Below are positions 11,421-22,716 of a stretch of DNA of 64,000 nt, piece by piece. Position 1 is the first letter of the stretch, and the number at the start of each line of letters is the position of its first letter. The DNA is from Panax quinquefolius. Taxonomy: Eukaryota; Streptophyta; Magnoliopsida; Apiales; Araliaceae. The stretch spans positions 82,770,005 through 82,834,004 of the forward strand of contig CM035165.1 of NCBI GenBank assembly GCA_020205615.1, read 5' to 3'. The position numbers were made by a program, and so were the translations under genes. The notes beneath the pieces were generated by a model. It was not told where the DNA came from. It ran no database searches and saw nothing but the letters and a program-made list of their open reading frames with translations.

Positions 11421-11425
11421 GTTCC
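11421..11425. repeat. Target site duplication, left copy, of solo LTR D
   Basis: GTTCC directly before TGTAACGCCC; matched by GTTCC at 24358-24362 right after the LTR end CGTCACA. Confidence 0.8.
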
Positions 11426-11844
11426 TGTAACGCCCGAGAAAAATTGAATTTTTAGAAGAATTAAAATTTTATTTAATTATAAGGATTAAATGAATTTAAT
11501 GGATTATTTGTGGAGCAAGCTAATTGAAGGTCATTCTATGACCTAATCATATCAGAACGTCGTAGTATTTTGGCTACGTGGTGGAATTAAAGTGTTTGAA
11601 TTTCTAAGACAAAAATAAAAGCTTTCCGAGAAATTTTTCGAAAAACACTATTCACGCATTTCTGCTCAGGAATTATTTTTGAACTTCCGAGAAATACGTA
11701 AAGATATAATATCAAGGTGAGATGGAAAATCCAATAATATTTTAGTTATGGAAAATGTAATATTTCGCCCGTGGACTTAATACCTAACGTTTAAGGAAAA
11801 TGATTTACGAGAAGGAAATGTAATGCGATTAATGTATTAAACAA

Positions 11845-11995
11845 TTATCGTATAATACATAGGTATTATACGAAGTAATGAATATGAGTAGGATACGAAG
11901 TATTATACGAGTATGTGTGAATAATGGTATGGCGTATACGATGAATTCATATACGAGTTAGAATACGAGAATTATACGTAAATTATACGTTAAAA
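11845..11995 (+). repeat. ATACGA-motif cluster in LTR D
   Basis: About ten copies of (T)ATACGA or its shifted forms (TATACGAG, GATACGAAG, ATTATACG) in 150 bases upstream of the promoter. The same cluster is kept in the D-family LTR at 45955-46110 (minus), so it predates both. Confidence 0.55.
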
Positions 11996-12491
11996 AGGCT
12001 TTAAGCCAAATGTAATGAAGTTGTAGGATTGTGTAGGAAATATTAAAGTCCAATGTGAATTGACAAAGCCAAAATGTAAGAATAGTTAAGTCCAATATAA
12101 TTTAATGTGCAAGTCCAAGTATTTGTAATGTGAAGCCCAAAGTAAATTATTGTAAGCCCAAAATGATTAAGTTAGGTTAATTAAATCCAAGCCCAAGCTA
12201 TAATCCAATGGGTTAAGGGATGGTTCAAACCCATGGATGATCCAAGGTAATGAACAAGCAAACTCAGAGGCTAAGTAAGTGTGGTGAGCACACAAAGTGC
12301 TTAAGTGATGAGCAAGTAGACTTAATGACAAAGTAAACTTAATGCTTAAGTAATGTGATGGGCAAGGAAAAGATAGATGTTGTGATGGCCAAGTATTTTG
12401 TGTAGGGAGCAAGTTTACTTAGGGGCAAAGTAATGAATAGTAAGGAGGTGGAGGTGGCTTAATGACCATTATACCCTCATCTAAGATTTCC

Positions 12492-12500
12492 TATAAATAG
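12492..12500 (+). promoter_or_regulatory. TATA box of LTR D
   Basis: TATAAATAG in CCTATAAATAGCAAGCTT, preserved in the relative (45538-45546, minus). A GTAAGT donor-like site follows 220 bases downstream. Confidence 0.65.
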
Positions 12501-13590
12501 CAAGCTTGCCTTTCATTTTGTGTGTTGTTCATTTCATCCCACATATAAGTTGAGAGCTTATTTGGTTGAGAGAATAAGCACATATAAGTTAGACTTCCTT
12601 TGTTAGATTTTCCATCAACAACTTATAGCTTAGTAGCTTGAGAGAAAAATCTAGGAAGCTAGTCTTTGAAGTTCAAGAATCAAGAAGGAGATTAAAGATT
12701 AAGCAAGTAATCATCAAAGGGTAAGTAACCTTGAACCATGATTATCTTTCTCTTCTATTTTTAGAGAAGGGGGTATTGGTAGAACAAGCATGCTAAGAAG
12801 AGGTTGGAATAATGAATCAAAGGGCTTAAGTCTTAATAAGCCGGATAAGTCATTAATAAGAAATTCATTCGTAAATAAGTTATGAAATTATAATGAAAGT
12901 ATAAGAACTTGCTAGAACTTGTAACATGTTTATATTAATAAAATTAGTATGATTAATGAGATGTAAGAATAATGATTAAAGGACTTAACTCATTAATAAG
13001 TCATATGAAAAGAAGACATTAGTCATGAGTAATGAAAATATAAATAATTTATATTTTCATAAGTTACAAATTTATCAAGAATAAGTAATAACTTATCATG
13101 TTATGAGTTAATGAATCATGTATGTCAAGATGTTAGTATAATGGATTGAATCCAATTGAAACGGTTTAAAAATCTCAAGTAACGAAGTTTTGCCGGAATT
13201 AACACGATTGGACGATAATCGTCGAATTCGTGAAATTCTTGGAATGGAAGTCAAATTTTAATATTGAGATTGGAAACATTGGTTTTCAATGGAGACAAGT
13301 CTTATTTGGCATTATAGAGTTACGGACTCAAAAATGGCCGGATTCCAACATAGAATGAAGAAACGAGCATTGAACGTTCACGAACGTTTATCGTTTTCGT
13401 TAAAAATGGACTATTGGGTGAATTTTTGGTAAACGAAGACAAATAGATAAAATTCTTGCATGAACGCATAGAGTACATAATTTGTGAACTGTAGGCTCTT
13501 GAACGAGCCAATTCGGACTTATAACAAAGAAGTTATGAGGCCGGGAATCTCAAATAAAAAGTTAACTGTTAAAAATTTTCTGATACTGAG

Positions 13591-15476
13591 TGAAAGTAGT
13601 ATGCACACAAGCCAATCATGTTTGATGATAAAGCATATACTTTGTAACAATCTTATTCATTTATTAATAAAAAGTATTAATTTATTAAAGGCTTTTAATT
13701 ATCTACATGATGCTGTTTTATAATATGTGATAAACCCATAGTTTTAAGCAATGCTTTTAGAATAATGATGATGATCATTCTAATGAGATCTAAATTCTTA
13801 GAAAGCTTAAAACTAAAATAGTTCCCAATCATTGGATTACTAAATTGGGGATTAGTGAATCCGAATATATTGGTACATACGTTGCTTGCTCATTGGATGA
13901 GGATGATTGATCTCATGATCATTTGTGTGGAGACACTAAAGCAAGTATTAGGTGCTTATTAGAGAATAAGTTCACTGAACGTGGCTCGCTAAGGAATACC
14001 TAATGGAGTTTTACTTGCCTGTCAATAGAAATTCCTGTAGTGATAGTAGTACAAGTGATCCTTGGACTTGAGATCATCATAATATCTTGTGTATGATGAG
14101 TTATACTTTGACTTATTCCTTAAGACCCTTAGGGTATATCAAAGGGTATGTTTGGGTATAATAAGTTGTACATGGAGATAATGTATGATCAATAAAGAAT
14201 CTACCACTTCTAATAAAAGAAGAGAAATGTCCTATGTGATTCGATAAATGACAACCCAGTAGTCCTTGGCCAAGGCAGAATGAAATTAGAAAGGAGTTTC
14301 TAATTTGCATTATTTGGAGTTGTGCATTTAAGGATCGAAATACATATAATTAAATAAAATAAGCCTGTGACAAAGTAATTCCATGTCTTATATTTAATTG
14401 GGACATTGTATGGTGGAAGGATTGAATGTCACGGTAACTATTTACTCAAAGGTTCTTTAATGATTAATGTTGAAATCTATATTATCCGGAAAGTCGTTGA
14501 TCGCTAGGGAGGCTTATCCCTATTGTAGAATAAATATTATTTATTTTAAATAAATTAATTATTTAATTTATTTATTTAAATAAGATTAGAATTGTTCTAA
14601 TTGATTTATTCACAATGAGGTTTAATATGGAGAACCTAAAGGGTCACACCAAATAAGGGAAGAATAATTATTTAAGAAGTTAATGACATAATCGTAATAA
14701 TATGTTAAGTATATTTAATTTAATCTATGGTGATAGAATAAATTAAATAGCTTAATATTTATTATTATTTATTTTAGAAATATTAAATATAAATTAATAA
14801 GAGGAGTCTTATTAATATTATTACAATTATTATTATTTTAATTTCTAAAAGAGTTTAGGAATTAATTTAATATAAGTAATTCTCATTTATTCCTAATTGG
14901 ATTAGGAAGGAAAATTAGTTAAAGGAGTTTAATTAATTATCCCTAATAAGATTAGGGAGCTTAATTAATTAAAAGAATTTCATTAATTAAATAAAACCCA
15001 ATTCCTTAATTGTTAAGGTGGGTTGCCCACATCTATAAATAAGAGGAGTCTTATTATGGTTGGGGTTGTTGACTTTTACAACATACGTAATAATTCCAAT
15101 AGTTGGGAGAGTACGCCTTTTCTATAGAGATAGAAAACTAGGGTTGAGCCAATACCCCTTTTTCTTGAATCTTTATTATTCCTTGGTGGATCACCTCTAG
15201 AGGCCAAACATTTGGGTGGCTAACGTTGATCAAAGGAATGAACCAAACCCGGTGGATTCAAGTTGAACGCGAAAAGGATTGGAGGTGAACTTGTACCTGA
15301 GGAAGCTCGATCTTCAAGGGTATGATTCTTATTCGTTATCTTTTTCGTTTAATTAATAATTATGCATAAAGGGTGATCCGAGTATATGGTTTGTAAAATT
15401 TTTAAACTCTGATTTTTGCACGTTTCCGCATTATTTTTGCAATTTGATTGCGTTCTTGAATATTACAAACCTAAAA
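13591..15476 (+). repeat. 5' LTR of copia element E
   Basis: Begins TGAAAGTAGTATGCACAC and ends near TATTACAAACCTAA, just before the primer site. Nearly identical to 20840-22716 apart from small clustered differences. The 240-base end block includes CCTCTAGAGGCCAAACATTT and TGGAGGTGAACTTGTACC. Confidence 0.85.
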
Positions 15477-15477
15477 G

Positions 15478-15490
15478 TGGCATCAGAGCC
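15478..15490 (+). other. Primer binding site of element E
   Basis: TGGCATCAGAGCC right after the 5' LTR; one base from the initiator tRNA-Met primer site TGGTATCAGAGCC. Confidence 0.75.
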
Positions 15491-15643
15491 AAACCTTTAT
15501 ATAAATTATTAATTGTTTTAATTTAATATCTATATTGATATGTGTTTAGAACAATTTAATTGGGCATAATTTTATTGTATAAAATTAAAAAAAAAAGGGG
15601 AGCCGAAATGATTTACTAAATCATGGTGAAGATTATCAGATTA

Positions 15644-15647
<4 letters not shown>

Positions 15648-15705
<58 letters not shown>
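15648..15705 (+). repeat. (AT)n microsatellite
   Basis: About 28 TA/AT units in the leader of element E. Confidence 0.95.
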
Positions 15706-15707
<2 letters not shown>

Positions 15708-15773
15708 CCTCATCTAATGGCCAATGCGTGCTTCCTTAAAAAAAAAAGAGGATTCACGTTAATATAAGGAAGG

Positions 15774-15776
<3 letters not shown>

Positions 15777-15812
<36 letters not shown>
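15777..15812 (+). repeat. (AT)n microsatellite
   Basis: Second AT run in the E leader, about 70 bases after the first. Confidence 0.9.
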
Positions 15813-15814
<2 letters not shown>

Positions 15815-15842
15815 CTGATTAATATAATATATATATATTAAT

Positions 15843-16575
15843 TATTTTATAATTAAAATAAAAGTTTATTTTAATTTTAAAATAAAAGTTTATTTTAATA
15901 TTAAAATAAAAGTTTATTTTTATTTAAAATATTTTAATATTAAAATAAAAAGGTTTATTTTAATTTTAAAATTAGAATTTCATGCTAACTAATTAGAGTT
16001 GGAATTGGATTCCATGATAACTAATTGGAGTTGAAATTGGATTTTATTTTTCTAAAATAAAGGAGTTTATTTGTGAATAGGGAAGTAAATCCATCTTTCC
16101 TTAAATAAAGTAGTTTATTTGGATATGAAATAAGATTTCATATTATTCAAAATAAAAGAGTTTACTTGTGAATAGGAAAGAGAATCCTAATTTCCTTAAA
16201 ATAAAGGAGTTTATTTAGATATGAAATAAGATTTCATATTATTCAAAATAAAGGAGTTTATTTGTGAATAGGAAAGTGAATCCATATTTCCTTAAATAAA
16301 AGAGTTTATTTAAATATGAAATAAGATTTCATATTATTCAAAATAAAGGAGTTTATTTGTGAATAGAAAAAAAAATAAAAATTCGTGTTTCCTTTAATAA
16401 TTTTTTTTTACATGGAATTGGATTCCATAATTAATTAAAATAAAGGAGTTTATTTTGATTAAAGATTTTGATTAAAATAAAATAGTTTATTTTATTCAAA
16501 ATTAGATAAATTAAAATAAAATAGTTTTATTTTGATTTAAATTTGGATTAAAATAAAGGAGTTTATTTTGATTCA
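15843..16575 (+). repeat. Array of short palindromes AAATAAA-N(3-5)-TTTATTT in the copia leader
   Basis: About 15 copies of AAAATAAAGGAGTTTATTT and close variants. Each is an inverted repeat able to fold into a small hairpin. In the middle they sit about 48 bases apart, with two alternating spacers (TGTGAATAGGAAAG and GATATGAAATAAGATTTCATAT, the second also palindromic). No coding frame is seen. The region lies between the primer site and gag, where packaging signals of retroelements usually lie. Confidence 0.75.
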
Positions 16576-16599
16576 AAATTAGATTTTATACTAACTAAA

Positions 16600-17340
16600 T
16601 TTGTCCATTAAATGATATCAATATATATATTAAATGTTTATTATTCATAAGATGAATGTTATTTATTGATGCATATGGTGATGTGTATGATAATAAATGG
16701 GATTGTTTATGGACTATTGACCAATATGATTGGATTTTATTTTAGTTGGATGCATGAATGTACGGGTTTTATTAAATGGGGTCTCATGTACTGCGTCTTC
16801 TCTAATTTTTTCTTAATGTAAATTCTATCTCCCTCCTATGTACTTCCCCTTGACTGCTGATCAAGGTTTCTATTTATTTTAAATAGTTTTGTAATAGGAA
16901 TAGTTAGAATAAATTTTGAAAAATTGGAGATCAAAGATCAAGGAGCGCATGAAGACCCGTTTGTAATGGAGCCCGAGTTTAAATGTAATAGTTATATTTA
17001 AATATTAATTTCTTGCACCCCTAGGGTTTGACCTTTTGGTTCACTTTGTGGCTCTAGTGAACCAAACTAGAATAAAAGTCCATAATCAATCCGGGTAGAA
17101 TATAGTATTCTATATGTGCATGCTTATACTATATATATTATATATTATGCAAATATGCTTCGCATGTTCATTAATATGACGCGTATTTTATATATATATG
17201 TGCATGCGCGCTAAACAAGATGAGACAAATTAATAACAAACCCCTCAATTTTTATATTAAGTCCTAAGCGTTCAAAGATATTTGGAATATCGAACGTCGC
17301 CTTCTAGCATGATAAAATTAATAGAGTATTAAAAATATTT
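16600..17340 (+). other. Copia E leader, no gene seen
   Basis: AT-rich leader between the palindrome array and the TGTCACCAC repeats. It has a few longer mixed-composition stretches (16780-17100) but no frame of note or motif I recognise. Confidence 0.4.
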
Positions 17341-17344
17341 AATA

Positions 17345-17650
17345 TGAGTTTGTTGTGTCACCACAAGGCAAGTATTAAGTATTTAAGATGTTAATTTATC
17401 ACATTTGATACTTATAAAGAAAATTGAATAATATTGTTTTGTTGTGTCACCACAAGGATGATATTTTTCTTTTTGAATATATGGAGTGCTAGGTCGGACT
17501 TAACTTGGATAATTTTGATTCGGATGTGCCACCACTTGATCAAAATAATCTAAGAGGCAGAAGAAAAGGAGTTGCATAGTTGATGTAATTGACAAAAGTT
17601 GTCTACCTATTTATTTATATATAGTTTGTTGTGTCACCACAAGGCTATAT
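17345..17650 (+). repeat. Dispersed TTTGTTGTGTCACCACAAGG repeats
   Basis: Three exact copies of a 20-base motif (near 17350, 17438 and 17627) and one variant (GATGTGCCACCACTTGATC, near 17524), spaced about 90 bases. The core TTGTTGTG-TCA-CCACAA is an imperfect palindrome. They lie just upstream of gag in element E. Confidence 0.7.
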
Positions 17651-17984
17651 ACATTTGAAATGGGATCCTTATTCTCACTAGGAAATCTTTAATTAGATTT
17701 TGCCGAACTATATAAGTGAGGGTAATATAGTTTGAAGAAAATAGTGGGAGATACCAATTTAAAACAAGACCTAAATTATTTTGGTAATTAATAAAAGAAT
17801 GTATGTTAAAATGTTGTTAATTACAAATTCATTTACAGAATTTTACAATGTCTAAAATTACTATCACTGTGAAACATATTTGATGTTAATTAACCAAACT
17901 GAATTAAACGGATTGGTTAAGTAATTTGAGAATAGTTCTCATATTTGAAAAGCTATCTTATGTCCATAATACGCCTATCCTCAA

Positions 17985-18660
17985 GCAATGGTTGCGCATA
18001 ATGCCTCCGAGGAAGACATTGCTACTTTTAGAAAGTGGCAAGATGATGCACTGATTGGCTCAATGCATCATGCTCGCATCTATGAGTACTTGAGCTTCAA
18101 ATGTCAAGATGAAACTATGGATGCTCCTACTATATTCCCGCACATCAAGTAGTTGATGGTGAGGAAAGTGGGACCGATAGATATAGATATCTAAGAAGCT
18201 CTTCTAATCTAGAATGACCGATAACACTACAGTACAGATAAAAGTCCTTAACATTATCAATTTGATTGATCAATTAGGACAACGAGTTTTGTCATGGATG
18301 GAGAGTTGAGCCAAGATTTGATCTTGCACTCACTCCCGGACTCCTTTCACAATTGTTGTGAATTTTTCATATGAACAAGCTAGATATCAGCCTCGCTGAT
18401 TTGCTTAACATGTTGAAAAATGTTGAGAGTCACTTTCCAACCAAGAAAGACCAAGTCTTATTGGTAGTGGCCAAAGGATCTTCTGAAAAGAAGAAAGATT
18501 CAAAGAAGGTAAATAAAAAGGCAAAATAAAGGATAATAAGAACAAAACTGATACGGATAGAAAAGGAGTTTGCTTCCACTACAATAAGTCAGGACACTGG
18601 AAAAGAAACTGCGAGAAACATCTTGCAGAGGCTAACCAAAGAAGCTTAGTGAAGTTTTGG
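17985..18660 (+). pseudogene. Copia E gag (UBN2-type capsid and zinc knuckle), decayed
   Basis: Broken capsid/nucleocapsid gene. Readable pieces in order: a start-like segment with KWQDDALIGSMHHA, LIDQLGQRVLSWM, QDLILHSLPDSF, MNKLDISLADLLNMLK, VESHFPTKKDQ, then a Lys-rich linker and the knuckle CFHYNKSGHWKRNC. In the knuckle Tyr replaces the second Cys of C-x2-C-x4-H-x4-C. Stops and shifts occur in the capsid part. This order and the GHWKRNC knuckle are typical of Ty1/copia gag. Confidence 0.7.
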
Positions 18661-18689
18661 TTACAAATATAAATTTGTTCATGATTGAA

Positions 18690-19110
18690 ATAATTTTTTC
18701 ATTAAGTCAATATTCTACTTGGGTATTGGATACCGACTTTGGTTATCATAAATATAGATTTATGAAGGGACCAAACAGAAGTAGAAAGCTAAACAAATAT
18801 AAGTAAACCTACGTGTGGGAAATGAAGCAAAAGTTCTTTGCATTAGCCATAGGAACTTATAGTTTAGCAATGCCTACGGGCAAGTCTATTAAGTCAATAA
18901 GTTGTTATTGTATTCCAGTTCTCGTTGGAAATATTATTTCCATTTTATTGTTGGACAATAAAATCTTTGGTATTATATTTAAGAACAATTGTTGTTCTAT
19001 TTATAATAATAATGTTTTGTATAGAAATGAAATATTACTTAATGGATTTTGTATACTTGATTTACGAAAAATATATTTTGCAAATTGAACAAACTAGTAT
19101 AAGAAAATGA
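18690..19110 (+). pseudogene. Copia E protease and gag-pre-integrase remnant
   Basis: The protease start reads WVLDTDFGYH; the catalytic motif D-T/S-G is changed to D-T-D. A 91-codon open frame (18813-19088) follows, with ALAIGTYSLAMP, IISILLLDNK and NNCCSIY, characteristic of the copia gag-pre-integrase segment. The His-Cys zinc site and most downstream parts are lost. Confidence 0.65.
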
Positions 19111-19790
19111 GATGATCATTCAAAGAGTTGAATGTGTGTATTTTCTGAAATACAAGTATGAATTATTTGAAAGATTCAAAGAATTCAAAAGTGAAATAAA
19201 TTGATAAAGTATTAGAATTCTTTGATCGGATCAAGGAATAAATACTTGTGCAATAAGTTTCTAGATCATCTCAAATGGTTTTCTCATAATGGACACATCC
19301 TGATACGCAATAATTGATTGATGTATCTGAATAGAAAATTCATACCTTGTTGGACATGGTGCGATCCATAATGATTTTACCAACATTCCAGTATCCTTCT
19401 AGGATCATGTCCTAGAAATGGCTGCATATCTACGAAAAGGTAATCTCTAAATTCGGCCCCAAGATTCCATAAAAGTTATGGACAGGGAGGATTCCTAATC
19501 TTAAGTATGTTAAGATAAGGGGTTGTCCAACTTATGTGAAACGGTTTCAAAGGATAAGCTTGGGACAAGATTTGACAAATACAGATTTGTGGGACATCCT
19601 AAAGTAAGTTTAGGGTAAATGTTCTATAATCCTACTTAGCAAAAGGTGTTTGTTGCGAAACACACTACCTTCTAAGATAAAGGTGTTTATCATTGAAGGG
19701 GCTAGTGGGAGGATAATAGATCTTGAAGAGTTTAAGAACCACAAAACACTATAAGTCAAATAAGAGGAACTCGTAGATGAACCTATTTAT
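19111..19790 (+). pseudogene. Copia E integrase remnant and integrase-RT linker
   Basis: Shifted frames show YKYELFERFKEF, then LLDMVRSIM and NLKYVKIRGCPTYVKRF, matching the C-terminal half of the copia integrase. FVAKHTTF and EGASGRIIDLEE-like fragments of the linker follow. The D,D,E core is largely missing or scrambled. Confidence 0.6.
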
Positions 19791-19879
19791 TCACAAACCG
19801 AATCGTAAATCGGAATAGTACCAGAAGATACCTAGGAGGTATGGATTCATCATAGATGATGATGATGAGGTACACATCA

Positions 19880-20830
19880 TAGAAGATGATGATCCGATTA
19901 CATACGATGAGGTAAGAGTTCTAGTGTGTACAAAAGGAGCGATGGGGAGCGCCGTGACATTCCTAATATTATATGTTGATATACTACGGATAAGGAATGA
20001 CATACTAATGCTACAATCAGTAATGATAAAGTTGTCTAAACATTCCTCCATGAATGGTTTGGGAAGAGTATCTTAATTGGGGATAAAATCTATATAGATA
20101 GATAAAACAAGATGCTCGACTTAACCCAAGGAACGTATATTCATTTGATGCTAAAGTCGTTTAGCATGGCAAACTCCAAGAGATGTCTCATGTCGATGAG
20201 CTATGGAGTGTATTTCTCTTAATAGTCCCCACAGACTCCTGAAAAGAGAGGTCGCATGAGTGACAATCATGTATGCAATGAAATGTACGACACCTGATGT
20301 TGATCAGTTATATTATGGAGAAGTTCACTATGAGTCAGTGAAAAACATCTTAAAGTGCTTAACCGGCACTAAGGATGTGATCATATTCATGGTGGGTCTA
20401 AATTAAAACTAGAGGGCTTAACAGACTCAAGTTTTTCAGACAGACCAAGATAACAGAAAATCCACTTTAAGGTAAAGCGTTACCTTGAATAGTGGTGCAT
20501 TGGATTGGAAAGGTTCCAAACAGCAAAGATTTCTGGTTTAGTGATAAAGACAAAATATATAGCTATAAATGAAGCTACAAGTTGATTGTTTGGATGAAAA
20601 GTTCATTACAGAACTAGGAATAGTTCCTAAGTCTCATCTTGGATCTAAACATGTATTGTGGCACTTTCATTTGATTATTAGAATCATTGAAAGATAGGAA
20701 ATCACTATAAAGATAGTGGAATCTCATGAACAATATTACATATCCATTAACTAAAGCTTATCCAACAGCAGGATAATCGTCACTTAGAGAAGAAGAGTAT
20801 GAGATACCATGACGATTGGCTTTAGTGCAA
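19880..20830 (+). pseudogene. Copia E RT and RNase H remnant
   Basis: The RT entry sequence (DDDPITYDEV) jumps directly to FLILYVDILRIRND, a damaged copy of the YVDD catalytic box, so most RT palm and finger sequence is deleted. RNase H follows with LTDSSFSDR, IAINEATS and, at the end, MRYHDDWL, typical of the copia pol C-terminus. Several stops are present. It ends at the polypurine tract before the 3' LTR. Confidence 0.7.
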
Positions 20831-20839
20831 TTGGGAGAT
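20829..20839 (+). other. Polypurine tract of element E
   Basis: AATTGGGAGAT directly before the 3' LTR start TGAAAGTA; typical of Ty1/copia. Confidence 0.65.
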
Positions 20840-22716
20840 TGAAAGTAATATGCACACAAGCCAATCATGTTTGATGATAAAGCATATACTTTGTAACAAT
20901 CTTATTCATTTATTAATAAAAAGTATTAATTTATTAAAGGCTTTTAATTATCTACATGATGCTGTTTTATAATATGTGATAAACCCATAGTTTTAAGCAA
21001 TGCTTTTAGAATAATGATGATGATCATTCTAATGAGATCTAAATTCTTAGAAAGCTTAAAACTAAAATAGTTCCCAATCATTGGATTACTAAATTGGGGA
21101 TTAGTGAATCTGGATAGATTGGTACATACGTTGCTTGCTCATTGGATGAGGATGATTGATCTCATGATCATTTGTGTGGAGACACTAAAGCAAGTATGTA
21201 GGTGCTTATTAGAGAATAAGTTCATCGAAGCGTGGCTCGCTAAGCAATACCGATGGAGTTTTACTTACTATCAATAGGAATTTCTATAGTGATAGTAGTA
21301 CAAGTGATCCTTGGACTTGAGATCATCATAGTATCTTGTGTATGATGAGTTATACTTTGACTTATTCCTTAAGACCCTTAGGGTATATCAAAGGGTATGC
21401 TTGGGTATAATAAGTTGTACATGGAGATAATGTATGATCAATAAAGAATCTACCACTTCTAATAAAAAAGAGAAATGTCCTATGTGATTCGATAAATGAC
21501 AACCCGGTAGTCCTTGGCGGTTAAGGGAATGAAATTAGAAAGGAGTTTCTAATTTGCATTATTTGAGTCAGTGCATTTAAGGATCAAAATACATATAATT
21601 AAATAAAATAAGACTTGACAGTAATTCCATGTCTTATATTTAATTGGGACATTGTATGGTGGAATGATTGAATCAGCTGGTAACTATTTACTCAAAGGTT
21701 CTTTAATGATTAATTTTGAAATCTATATTATCTGGAAAGTCGTTGATCGCTAGGGAGGCTTATCCCTATTGTAGAATAAATATTATTTATTTAAATAAAT
21801 TAATTATTTAATTTATTTATTTAAATAAGATTAAAATTGTTCTAATTGATTTATTCACAACCGGTTTAATATGGAGCACCTAAAGGGTCACACCAAATAT
21901 GGGAAGAATAATTATTTAAGAAGTTAATGGCATAATCGTAATAATATGTTAAGTATATTTAATTTAATCTATGCCGATAGAATAAATTAAATAGCTTAAT
22001 ATTTATTATTTAATATTTTAGAAATATTAAATATAAATTAATAAGAGGAGTCTTATTAATATTATTACAATTATTATTATTTTAATTTCTAAAAGAGTTT
22101 AGGAATTAATTTAATATAAGTACTCTCATTTATTCCTAATTGGATTAGGAAGAAAAATTAGTTAAAGGAGTTTAATTAATTATCCCTAATAAGATTAGGG
22201 AGCTTAATTAATTAAAAGAATTTAATTAATTAAATAAAACCCAATTCCTTAATTGTTAAGGTGGGTTGCCCACATCTATAAATAAGAGGAGTCTTATTAT
22301 GGGTGGTGGTTGTTGACTTTTACAACATACGTAATAATTCCAATAGTTGGGAGAGTACGCCTTTTCTATAGAGATAGAAAACTAGGGTTGAGCCAATACC
22401 CCTTTTTCTTGAATCTTTATTATTCCTTGGTGGATCACCTCTAGAGGCCAAACATTTGGGTGGCTAACATTGATCAAAGGAAGGAACCAAACCCGGTGGA
22501 TTCAAGTTGAACGCGAAAAGGATTGGAGGTGAACTTGTACCTGAGGAAGCTCGACCTTCAAGGGTATGATTCTTATTCGTTATCTTTTTCGTTTAATTAA
22601 TAATTGTGCATAAAGGGTGATCCGTATATGGTTTGTAAAATTTTTAAACTCGATTTTACACGCTTCCGCATTATTTTTGCAATTTGATTGTGTTTTTGAA
22701 TATTACAAACCTAACA
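20840..22716 (+). repeat. 3' LTR of copia element E
   Basis: Copy of 13591-15476, with the same order of blocks and the end TATTACAAACCTAACA. Small complex differences from the 5' LTR cluster at CTG/CAG-like sites. Confidence 0.85.

Larger units (their letters stand above)
10844..11425 (+). other. Element C interior, 5' part, no recognisable full gene
   Basis: Leader followed by decayed internal sequence. The stretch 11270-11425 (AACTCATACTTATG, GACTCATAATTATATG, GTGGTAAGTT) matches 56770-56930 on the minus strand, in the A2 interior, so the two belong to related elements. Solo LTR D interrupts it at 11425 and it resumes at 24358. Confidence 0.5.
13591..22716 (+). mobile_element. Ty1/copia element E (9.1 kb), complete at both ends but decayed
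   Basis: Two LTRs of about 1.88 kb flank a 5.4 kb interior ordered as primer site, gag, protease, integrase, RT and RNase H, the Ty1/copia order (integrase before RT). All domains are broken by stops, and most of the integrase and RT cores are deleted, so it cannot move by itself. It lies within LTR D. The bases before the left LTR are ACTGAG and after the right LTR TCGAAG. They are not identical, but they differ in the same way as other CTG sites between the two LTRs, so they may be one 5-base duplication read differently. Confidence 0.85.
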
